Origin: Methylotenera sp. RIFCSPLOWO2_02_FULL_45_14
Lineage (GTDB): Bacteria > Pseudomonadota > Gammaproteobacteria > Burkholderiales > Methylophilaceae
Direction of reading: 5' to 3'
Assembly (NCBI GenBank): GCA_001803395.1
Contig: MHBU01000031.1
Span: forward strand, 198,632 to 262,631
Length of the DNA stretch: 64,000 nucleotides
Shown here: positions 57,721 to 64,000 of the stretch, piece by piece
Position numbering within the stretch: the stretch's first letter is position 1
Layout: each line of letters starts with the position of its first letter
Position numbers and translations under genes: made by a program
The notes under the pieces: generated by a model
The model's database searches: none
Told to the model about the DNA's origin: nothing
The model's input: only the letters and a program-made list of their open reading frames with translations

Positions 57721-59529
57721 ATGAGGGTTTTATTTCACATCGTTATAAGTGCATTTTGCGTGAGTTTGTACAGCATTAGCGCTTACGCAGTCAGTGAAAT
57801 TGCAATTAAAGTTCAGCATTTTGAGCATCCCCAAGGGAATGCGCAAAATGTTGCGTTGCATTTAAATCTTAGTAAGCCTACGCTAACTTTAAGCGCAAAC
57901 GTAGTACTCAAACAAAAATCTGAAAAAGACTGGATACAACTTAATCTTGGTTGTGAAATTCCAGAAAATGCTCAATTTGGTGCATTTAACTGTGCGGATA
58001 GTTCGCTGAAAAACTCGCGCATCAATTTACCATTTAGCCTTGAAATCAACCAGTTATTTAGTCATGGTGTGCCAGATGTAAAAGCAACATTGCAATTAAA
58101 AAATGCCAATTTCAGTGATGAAGCTGGCTTGCATGCGGCAGAGAAGTTGAGTGGCAATGTTGCTATCGCACTCAAACAAACAGGGCAGGTTTGGGAATGG
58201 AAAACCGCGCTGGATTGGCAATCGGGCGAGGTGTTTTGGCAGCCGTTTTATTTGGCCAATGGCGGGCATACGCTGGTAGCGAATGGTAGCTTTGAAGGTG
58301 AAACATTTACCGTTAACACTGCAAATTTAAACATTAAAAACGTAGGCGAACTTAAAGCTGATGGCCAAATCAGGCTTACTGATTTTAAGTTGATCAATTT
58401 AAATGCAAACTTACCAGACTTAGATTTAAGCACGGCTTACCCCTTATTATTTAAGCCATTTTTAGAGAAAACCGCCTTTAATAATACTGAGATAGAAGGC
58501 AAAGCGGCGCTATCATTGCAAATAGTCAATACAGCACTAAAATCATTTGAGCTGCATCTTAAAAATGTCGATCTCGCTGATAAAAATCAGAAATTTGCGC
58601 TTTATAAACTCAATGCTGACTTGCCGTGGAGCTTTGATAACCCAAAAAATGTGAGTTTGAGTTATGAAAGTGGTGAGTTACTTAATTTACCTTTGGGTAA
58701 AACTAAACTTCAAGCTGAAGTGAATCGCTACTCGCTAACATCGCCCAGTATTCTATTACCAATTTTAGATGGTGCGCTGAGTTTGTCTGATATTTCAGCC
58801 GCGCGCATTGGTGGGCAATGGTATTGGCACTTGAGTGCCAAGTTAGAACCCATTTCTATGGTGGATTTTAGTGCCCAGCTTAACTTGCCAAAAATGCAGG
58901 GTAAAGCTTCGGCTGAAATTCCATTAGTTACTTATAGTGGTGGCACACTCACCACAGATGGTAGTGTGGTGCTTCATGTGTTTAATGGCACGGCAACCGT
59001 CACCCAACTCACCATGCAAACCCCGCTTGGTATCGCGCCTAAGCTCAATGCGGATATTGCTTTAAGAAACTTGGATTTAGGTGAATTAACACGCACATTT
59101 TCATTCGGTGCGATTGAAGGTAAGCTGGACGGCGATATTGACGATTTAGAGCTGCAAAATTGGAAGCTGGTACAGTTTGATGCCATGGTGCAGAGCAGCC
59201 CAGGCAAGTACCCGAAAAAAATATCGCAACGTGCGGTAGAAAACATATCAGCGTTAGGTGGCGGCGGTGCTGCCGCTGCGGTACAACGCAGCTTTTTACG
59301 TTTTTTTGAGCAATTTAATTATGGAAAAATGGGCTTAAGTTGTCGGTTGCGTAATGATATTTGTCAAATGGGCGGCATTGAGTCAACGCCACATGGGTAT
59401 ATCATCGTTAAAGGCAGTGGTATCCCTGCGATTACGGTGATGGGGTACAATCAAACTGTGGGTTGGAGTGAATTGTTGGCGCGCATTAAGCGTGTGACGG
59501 ACGGCAACAGCAAGGCAATCGTTAAGTAA
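57721..59529 (+). CDS. ydbH: YdbH-family envelope protein (AsmA-like)
   Basis: A 602-residue AsmA-like protein of the YdbH family. In E. coli YdbH, YhdP and TamB form bridges that move phospholipids to the outer membrane. It has an N-terminal signal/anchor (MRVLFHIVISAFCVSLYSISAYA) and a long beta-rich body with repeated strand motifs (LPDLDLSTAYPLLFKP; LRNLDLGELTRTF). It is shorter than E. coli YdbH (879). It begins the ydbH-ynbE-ydbL set, with cysM 16 bases upstream. Confidence 0.88.
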   Translation: MRVLFHIVISAFCVSLYSISAYAVSEIAIKVQHFEHPQGNAQNVALHLNLSKPTLTLSANVVLKQKSEKDWIQLNLGCEIPENAQFGAFNCADSSLKNSRINLPFSLEINQLFSHGVPDVKATLQLKNANFSDEAGLHAAEKLSGNVAIALKQTGQVWEWKTALDWQSGEVFWQPFYLANGGHTLVANGSFEGETFTVNTANLNIKNVGELKADGQIRLTDFKLINLNANLPDLDLSTAYPLLFKPFLEKTAFNNTEIEGKAALSLQIVNTALKSFELHLKNVDLADKNQKFALYKLNADLPWSFDNPKNVSLSYESGELLNLPLGKTKLQAEVNRYSLTSPSILLPILDGALSLSDISAARIGGQWYWHLSAKLEPISMVDFSAQLNLPKMQGKASAEIPLVTYSGGTLTTDGSVVLHVFNGTATVTQLTMQTPLGIAPKLNADIALRNLDLGELTRTFSFGAIEGKLDGDIDDLELQNWKLVQFDAMVQSSPGKYPKKISQRAVENISALGGGGAAAAVQRSFLRFFEQFNYGKMGLSCRLRNDICQMGGIESTPHGYIIVKGSGIPAITVMGYNQTVGWSELLARIKRVTDGNSKAIVK

Positions 59530-59571
59530 TTAAATTTTAAAAATACTTTAAATTAATTAAAAGGACAGAAA

Positions 59572-59763
59572 ATGAAAAATTGGATGATTGGTGTGACATT
59601 GGCATGCGTACTACCTGCATGCGTCACCATCAATATTTACTTTCCGGCGGCAGCGGCAGAAAAAGCCGCAGATAAAATTATTGATGATGTATGGCAATTA
59701 AAAAATGGTGGCGATAAACCAAATGTTAATGCTGTTGAGCCAGCCTCAACCCCAGCAAAATAA
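59572..59763 (+). CDS. ynbE: YnbE-family lipoprotein
   Basis: A 63-residue outer-membrane lipoprotein (lipobox LPAC, C17) followed by TINIYFPAAAAEKAADKIIDDVW, the YnbE signature. In E. coli YnbE joins with the C-terminus of YdbH to complete a beta-strand bridge to the outer membrane. It lies 42 bases after ydbH and 20 before ydbL. Confidence 0.9.
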   Translation: MKNWMIGVTLACVLPACVTINIYFPAAAAEKAADKIIDDVWQLKNGGDKPNVNAVEPASTPAK

Positions 59764-59783
59764 AAAATCTACTTGAAGGAATC

Positions 59784-60206
59784 ATGATGAAAAAAATACT
59801 ATTCAGTTTAGTGCTGTTATTGAGCGCTTTGTTTACAAGCCAATTTGTAGCTGCGGCGGCGGATTTAGAAATTAACACCCCGGCCATTTCAGCCATTAAA
59901 AATAGCATGCAAGCGCGCCATGGGCAATTAGCCGCATACTATGCAAGTGGTGCGATTGGGTTGACTAACGATGGTTTGATTGCGGTGCGCGATGCGAATG
60001 CTGTACCGCTGAAAGATCGCGGAGGTTTAAATAGCGCCGTTGCTGCAGAAAATGCAGATCGTAACAAATTATATAAAGAAATCGCCACCGCCAATGGCCA
60101 CCCAGAGTGGCAAGCGGAAATCCAAAGTACGTTTGCAGGCCGCTGGATAGATAAAGCGCAAGCTGGTTGGTGGGTGCAAGGTGCGGGTGGTTGGGTGAAG
60201 AAATAA
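59784..60206 (+). CDS. ydbL: YdbL-family (DUF1318) periplasmic protein
   Basis: A 140-residue exported DUF1318 protein. The signal peptide ends about QFVAAA; the core includes IKNSMQARHGQLAAYYASGAIGLTNDGLIAVRD and ENADRNKLYKEIATANGHPEW. In E. coli YdbL controls YnbE assembly onto YdbH. It is the last gene of the set. Confidence 0.9.
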   Translation: MMKKILFSLVLLLSALFTSQFVAAAADLEINTPAISAIKNSMQARHGQLAAYYASGAIGLTNDGLIAVRDANAVPLKDRGGLNSAVAAENADRNKLYKEIATANGHPEWQAEIQSTFAGRWIDKAQAGWWVQGAGGWVKK

Positions 60207-60243
60207 GACCTATGTTAAGTAATTTTTATGGTGTTTATTCAAC

Positions 60244-61023
60244 ATGACCCCTACCTTAGTATTTGACATTGAAACTATCCCCGATACGGATGGTTTGCGT
60301 ACATTATTGGATTTACCTACAGAAACTTGTGCTGAGGATGTTGCCAACATTGCCCTGCATCAACGTCGTCAGCACAATGGCAGTGACTTTTTGCCACTGC
60401 ATCAGCACCGTATTTGCGCCATATCATGTGCTTTGCGCGAAGGTAAAAATTTCAAAGTGTGGACATTAGGCGATGCCGACGCATCTGAAGCTGAAATTAT
60501 CCAGCGTTTTTTTGATGGTATTGAGAAATACACCCCACAAATTATTTCGTGGAATGGTGGCGGTTTTGATTTGCCCGTGTTGCATTATCGCGGCTTAATT
60601 CATGGCATTAACGCCAGCCGTTATTGGGATTTAGGCGAGGATGACAAGGAATTTAAGTGGAATAATTACATCAGCCGCTACCATGCTCGCCATTTGGATT
60701 TAATGGACGTGATGGCGATGTTCAACGCCCGCGCCAATGCACCGTTAGATGATTTGGCCAAGTTATGCGGATTTCCAGGCAAACTTGGCATGGACGGCAG
60801 TAAAGTGTGGGATGCCTACAAAGCAGGTGGCATTGAAGATATTCGTAATTATTGCGAGACTGACGTGGCAAACACACATTTGGTGTTTTTACGCTTTCAA
60901 TTGATGCGTGGGCATTTAACGCCAGCGGCTTATGAGGCGGAGATTACGTTGGTGCGCGATACGCTTGCAAGTTACACCGCGCCGCACTGGGCAGAGTTTT
61001 TGGCAGCATGGAGAATGCCTTAA
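60244..61023 (+). CDS. DEDDy 3'-5' exonuclease (PolB-like)
   Basis: A 259-residue predicted 3'-5' exonuclease with the DEDDy catalytic set: D8 and E10 in VFDIETIPD, D in SWNGGGFDLPVL and the final YCETDVANT. It matches the PolB exonuclease-like family (DUF2233-type naming varies). It probably handles DNA or RNA ends; the role is not known. Alone, 37 bases after ydbL. Confidence 0.85.
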   Translation: MTPTLVFDIETIPDTDGLRTLLDLPTETCAEDVANIALHQRRQHNGSDFLPLHQHRICAISCALREGKNFKVWTLGDADASEAEIIQRFFDGIEKYTPQIISWNGGGFDLPVLHYRGLIHGINASRYWDLGEDDKEFKWNNYISRYHARHLDLMDVMAMFNARANAPLDDLAKLCGFPGKLGMDGSKVWDAYKAGGIEDIRNYCETDVANTHLVFLRFQLMRGHLTPAAYEAEITLVRDTLASYTAPHWAEFLAAWRMP

Positions 61024-61030
61024 TCCTTTT

Positions 61031-61147
61031 TGTAGGAGCGCAATTTATTGCGCGAAGTGATTTAAGTAAGCAACCTAATGAAGTGGATGCACGCAAAGTG
61101 GCTGTTTAAAGTTACATGGTATTCGCGCAATAAATTGCGCTCCTACA
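61031..61147. repeat. TGTAGGAG inverted repeat, copy C (26-bp perfect arms)
   Basis: Arms at 61031-61056 and 61122-61147, TGTAGGAGCGCAATTTATTG... and complement, perfect over 26 bp, with a 65-base loop that has no gene. It lies just upstream of rlmD. Confidence 0.85.
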
Positions 61148-61217
61148 TAAAGTTGCAAAATATTTCTGTTCGATAATGCGTTAAAATCACACCTCACTTT
61201 GAAACACAGGTTTTTTC

Positions 61218-62612
61218 ATGGCACGTCGCTCTAGAAATCGCAATCAAACTCCAGTCATTCCCGAAATTAAACACGCCACAATTGAGTCGCTGGACCAAGA
61301 AGGGCGCGGCGTTGCCCATGTAGAAGGCAAAACTATTTTTATTGATGGCGCGCTGCCTAATGAAAAAGTCACCTTTCAATCAATTCGTATTAAGCCAAGT
61401 TATGAAGTGGCTAATGTAGTTGAGGTGTTAAAGCAATCAAATCAACGTGTCACGCCAAAATGCCCGCACTTTGGTTTGTGCGGTGGCTGTAAGCTGCAAC
61501 ATTTGGATTTTGCCGCGCAGGTGGCTGCCAAGCAACGTTTGCTTGAAAATGATTTATGGCATATTGGCAAAGTTAAAGCTGAAAACATGCTGCCACCGCT
61601 GTATGGCCCTACTTGGGGCTACCGCCACAAAGCGCGCTTAAGTGTCAAGTATGTGGAAAAAAAACAGCGCGTACTGGTTGGCTTTAATGAAAAATCCACA
61701 CGATATGTGGCAGATATGGATAGTTGTGAGGTGTTGGTGCCTGAGGTTTCCGCTTTAATCGCGCCATTACAAGCCTTGATTGTGCAGCTCAGCATACGAG
61801 ATAAATTGCCACAAATTGAACTGGCCGTTGGCGAAGCCAACCCAAATAACGAGTGCGAGCCTGTGGAGGGTAATTCTAACCCGGTGATTGTGTTGATTTT
61901 ACGCATTATGGATGCGTTGAGCGCCAATGACGAAGCGCTACTTAAAGCCTTTGCTGACGATCACGCAGTGCAAATTTGGACGCAAACCAAAGGACCGGAT
62001 ACGATTAAGCCATTCTATCCACTTGACGGCGCGCAATTGCAATATAGCCTGCCAGAGTTTGGTTTAACCTACCCATTTAAACCCAATGAGTTTACACAGG
62101 TAAACCCGCAAATTAACCAAGTGATGATCCGCCGTGCCATGCAGTTGCTAGCGCCGCAAGCCCATGAGAATATCGCTGACTTTTTTTGTGGCATTGGCAA
62201 TTTTACGTTACCCATCGCACGCAGCGGCGCACAAGTGCTGGGCTTAGAAGGCTTGGCTAATCTGGTTGATCGCGCCAATGAAAGCGCACAGCTGAATGAC
62301 ATCAGTCACGTTAAGTTTGGCGTGGCTGATTTATTTAAAATGACATCAGAAGCGCTAACAAACTTAGGCGCTTTTGATAAATGGCTAGTGGACCCACCTC
62401 GTGATGGCGCATTCGAGTTGATTAAATCGCTAGACAATAGCAATAGCCCACAGCGGATTGTGTACGTATCGTGTAGCCCTGCAACCTTAGCGCGCGATGC
62501 CGGTGTGCTGGTGAATGAAAAAGGCTACACCTTAAGCGCAGCAGGGGTGATCAATATGTTCCCGCATACCGCGCATGTGGAATCTATTGCGTTGTTTGAG
62601 CTGGTTGCCTAA
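61218..62612 (+). CDS. rlmD: 23S rRNA (uracil(1939)-C5)-methyltransferase
   Basis: A 464-residue TrmA/RlmD-family SAM enzyme. The N-terminal TRAM domain ([22 protein letters not shown]) is followed by an iron-sulfur site C82, C88, C91 and C170 ([15 protein letters not shown]). The SAM region is [18 protein letters not shown] and the catalytic Cys is in [13 protein letters not shown]. It is bracketed by two inverted repeats of one family (61031-61147 and 62616-62688). Confidence 0.95.
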   Translation: MARRSRNRNQTPVIPEIKHATIESLDQEGRGVAHVEGKTIFIDGALPNEKVTFQSIRIKPSYEVANVVEVLKQSNQRVTPKCPHFGLCGGCKLQHLDFAAQVAAKQRLLENDLWHIGKVKAENMLPPLYGPTWGYRHKARLSVKYVEKKQRVLVGFNEKSTRYVADMDSCEVLVPEVSALIAPLQALIVQLSIRDKLPQIELAVGEANPNNECEPVEGNSNPVIVLILRIMDALSANDEALLKAFADDHAVQIWTQTKGPDTIKPFYPLDGAQLQYSLPEFGLTYPFKPNEFTQVNPQINQVMIRRAMQLLAPQAHENIADFFCGIGNFTLPIARSGAQVLGLEGLANLVDRANESAQLNDISHVKFGVADLFKMTSEALTNLGAFDKWLVDPPRDGAFELIKSLDNSNSPQRIVYVSCSPATLARDAGVLVNEKGYTLSAAGVINMFPHTAHVESIALFELVA

Positions 62613-62615
62613 TTT

Positions 62616-62688
62616 TGTAGGATCGTAATTTATTGCGCGAATTATTTTATATAAGAGGTTCATTCGCGCAATAAATTACGATCCTACA
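62616..62688. repeat. TGTAGGAT inverted repeat, copy D (27-bp perfect arms)
   Basis: Arms 62616-62642 and 62662-62688, perfect over 27 bp with a 19-base loop, starting three bases after the rlmD stop. It differs from copy C in the same two positions of both arms (GAGCGC to GATCGT), i.e. base-paired changes. Confidence 0.85.
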
Positions 62689-62785
62689 GACACTTCAGTA
62701 CATGGTCTCGTTTAGATCATTCATTTAATAAACAACAAATTTACGTTGTAAAAAAACAACAACCAGCTGTTTGAAGTGGGATTTA

Positions 62786-62799
62786 TTGATGCATATCAA
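62786..62799 (+). promoter_or_regulatory. FNR-type binding site of ompW
   Basis: TTGATGCATATCAA, a perfect match to TTGATNNNNATCAA. Its centre lies about 41 bases upstream of the start predicted from TATAAT at 62821-62826, the class II activator position. Oxygen-dependent control of ompW is known in E. coli. Confidence 0.8.
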
Positions 62800-62820
62800 A
62801 TACAGTGCATATTAAGCTCG

Positions 62821-62826
62821 TATAAT
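62821..62826 (+). promoter_or_regulatory. -10 element of ompW
   Basis: Perfect TATAAT, predicting transcription from about 62833 and a leader of about 46 bases ending in GGAG ahead of the ompW ATG. Confidence 0.65.
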
Positions 62827-62878
62827 TCACCCATCGAATTTGTGTGTATTTGTTTATTTTAATGTGGAGAATATAAAG

Positions 62879-63586
62879 ATGAAAAAATCAGTATTAGTTT
62901 TAGCGATTGCTGCTGCATTTGCGCCTGTATTAGCACAAGCCGAGGCGGGTGATTGGGTTGTTCGCGTTCGCGCTGCGAATGTTAGCCCAAATGAAGATAG
63001 TAAATTGGGTAAGACTGTCAATAAAAATGTATTGCCAGGAACACAGTTAATTTCCCCAGGTGCAGAGTTATCTGTTGATAACAACTGGATTCCTGAGTTA
63101 GATATTTCTTATTACATTACTAAAAACATTGCCGCAGAATTGATTCTTGCAGTAGGTTCTAAACATGATGTTAGCATCAAAGGGGCAGCATCTACTGAGG
63201 CTATAGGTAACCAAAAATTGGGTCGTGTTGATGCTTTACCACCAACGCTTACTTTACAATGGCATTTCAACCCTGACCAAACTTTTGACCCTTACGTAGG
63301 AGCAGGTATTAATTACACTTACATGCTTGATCGCAATCTTAAAGGCTCACAAGGTGCAATCGATGGTAGTAAGATTAAGATTGATAGCGATAGCTGGGGC
63401 TATGCCTTACAAGCAGGTTTCGATGTTAATTTAAAGGATGGTTGGCTGATTAATGCTGACGTTAAGTATGTCAACATTGAAACTGATGTTCAATTGAAAA
63501 GTCCGGTTACTGGTCGTTGGACAAAGATCGACTCACTTGACATCAACCCATGGGTATTCGGTGTTGGTATCGGTAAAAAGTTCTAA
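62879..63586 (+). CDS. ompW: Outer membrane protein OmpW
   Basis: A 235-residue eight-stranded outer-membrane barrel of the OmpW family, a channel for small hydrophobic molecules. The start is ATG 62879 (GGAG upstream), and the signal peptide ends QAEA. Family motifs are DWVVRVRAANVSPNED, WIPELDISYYITKNIAAELI, LPPTLTLQWHFNPDQTFDPYVGAGINYTY, DVNLKDGWLINADVKYVNI and the C-terminal aromatic GVGIGKKF. It is preceded by a perfect FNR box and followed by a terminator. Confidence 0.95.
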   Translation: MKKSVLVLAIAAAFAPVLAQAEAGDWVVRVRAANVSPNEDSKLGKTVNKNVLPGTQLISPGAELSVDNNWIPELDISYYITKNIAAELILAVGSKHDVSIKGAASTEAIGNQKLGRVDALPPTLTLQWHFNPDQTFDPYVGAGINYTYMLDRNLKGSQGAIDGSKIKIDSDSWGYALQAGFDVNLKDGWLINADVKYVNIETDVQLKSPVTGRWTKIDSLDINPWVFGVGIGKKF

Positions 63587-63647
63587 TTGTTGAACTTTAA
63601 TAAAAGTTAAATAATTTAAGACAGTAAAGTTTTTAAGCTCCACGTTG

Positions 63648-63680
63648 GCCTCTGCCTTTATCGGTAGAGGCTTTTTTTTA
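63648..63680 (+). terminator. Intrinsic terminator of ompW
   Basis: GCCTCTGCC (63648-63656) pairs with GGTAGAGGC (63663-63671), with one G-U pair, followed by a run of at least seven T. Confidence 0.85.
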
Positions 63681-63717
63681 TGTGGTTTTTGTACTACAAG
63701 GGTAGCCTGCTCAGAAC

Positions 63718-63879
63718 AAACTGATAACCAACACTAAGCCAGTAAACTGGCAAGTGTCGCTAATTTTCTAAGAGATTTATCTCTTGAAAAGTCGTATGTA
63801 GGCGGTTTTGTGCATAAACCTCGATTCCATTTAGCAATACTTGCCAGCTTGCAGGCTTTAGTAGTGCTTATCAGTTTTT
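63718..63879. repeat. Inverted pair of the CTGATAAGC/CACTAAGCCAG hairpin repeat, copies 2 and 3
   Basis: Copies at 63718-63763 and (reversed) 63831-63879, about 46-49 bp each, 67 bp apart; both fold on themselves and could pair with one another. Their relative lies inside the feo element at 35584-35632. The rest of this 330-bp spacer has no gene but a REP half (ATCGAGGCTAC, 63892-63902). Confidence 0.75.
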
Positions 63880-63918
63880 CTGATTCATTGCATCGAGGCT
63901 ACTTCTTTCGAGGAATGG

Positions 63919-64000
63919 TTAGATGATTTTAGAGAACCGCGCGCGATTGCGGTCGGTTTGTAAATAGCGATCAAATAACATGGCTACTGCGCGTACAAAA
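63919..64000 (-). CDS. Unidentified protein, C-terminal fragment at window edge
   Basis: The minus strand is open from the window end to TAA at 63919-63921, giving VRAVAMLFDRYLQTDRNRARFSKII at the C-terminus. Amino acid composition looks like real coding sequence, but it is too short to name a family. The other two minus frames contain stops here. Confidence 0.45.
   Translation of the reverse strand, partial: FVRAVAMLFDRYLQTDRNRARFSKII

Overview
The window reads as chromosomal DNA of a betaproteobacterium, most likely a methylotroph of the Methylophilaceae (Methylotenera/Methylophilus type). This is an inference from AT-rich codon use, from the gene families present (MxaD-like protein, ilvBNC, scpAB-rluB, dapD/dapE, nadE-glnB, ydbH-ynbE-ydbL), and from dispersed hairpin repeats with an associated RAYT transposase. 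No tRNA, rRNA, CRISPR array or prophage was seen. Almost all of it is ordinary housekeeping sequence. The unusual material lies in operon margins, intergenic repeats and a few decaying genes.

Layout. 1-5.2 kb: 3' part of htpG with a terminator, a DUF167 gene interrupted by an in-frame stop, a YkgJ-type Cys-cluster protein, a broken GNAT acetyltransferase next to a ribbon-helix-helix gene, a SulP transporter and a degenerate receiver-like ORF. 5.3-12.9 kb: glycogen phosphorylase, a DUF4197 protein, purL. 12.9-18.7 kb: an ankyrin protein, then a tight cluster of flavocytochrome c (fccA, fccB), a PQQ/sorbosone-dehydrogenase-like beta-propeller, an unknown exported protein, an SMP-30-like lipoprotein and a DUF455 ferritin-like protein, preceded by a CRP/FNR-type site at about -41. 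18.7-21.2 kb: RAYT transposase among REP-like hairpins, pilA with a sigma-54 promoter, mxaD-like gene, repeat-rich spacer. 21.2-28.3 kb: beta-propeller lipoprotein, rppH, psd, ilvI-ilvN-ilvC, serB. 28.4-33.6 kb: sucCD, ankyrin protein, nadE, PII gene. 33.7-36.1 kb: feoA-feoB behind a Fur box, separated by a 197-bp element with 19-bp terminal inverted repeats. 36.1-44.3 kb: parvulin, bolA, yciI, yciB on the minus strand; PHP phosphoesterase, YciO/Sua5, M50 peptidase, trpS, scpA, scpB, rluB on the plus strand. 44.3-49.2 kb: a widespread intergenic repeat, two methyltransferases (one prmB), dapE, yffB-type protein, dapD. 49.2-51.8 kb: arsR-arsD(frameshifted)-arsA without a linked arsenite permease. 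52-60.2 kb: M48 lipoprotein peptidase, kup, xseA, dsbB, cysM, ydbH-ynbE-ydbL. 60.2-64 kb: exonuclease, rlmD flanked by two covarying perfect inverted repeats, ompW behind a perfect FNR box, repeats, and the edge of another minus-strand gene.

How the genes work together: ilvI-ilvN-ilvC form one biosynthetic operon; sucC/sucD overlap; dapE and dapD belong to lysine/peptidoglycan precursor synthesis; scpA/scpB overlap and encode the kleisin partners of SMC; ydbH-ynbE-ydbL are likely an envelope-spanning lipid-transport module. The fcc cluster looks like a co-transcribed periplasmic oxidation module whose physiological substrate is only partly predictable. Regulation can be read directly at feoA (Fur), ompW (FNR), fccA (CRP/FNR family), pilA (sigma-54) and arsR (self-operator).
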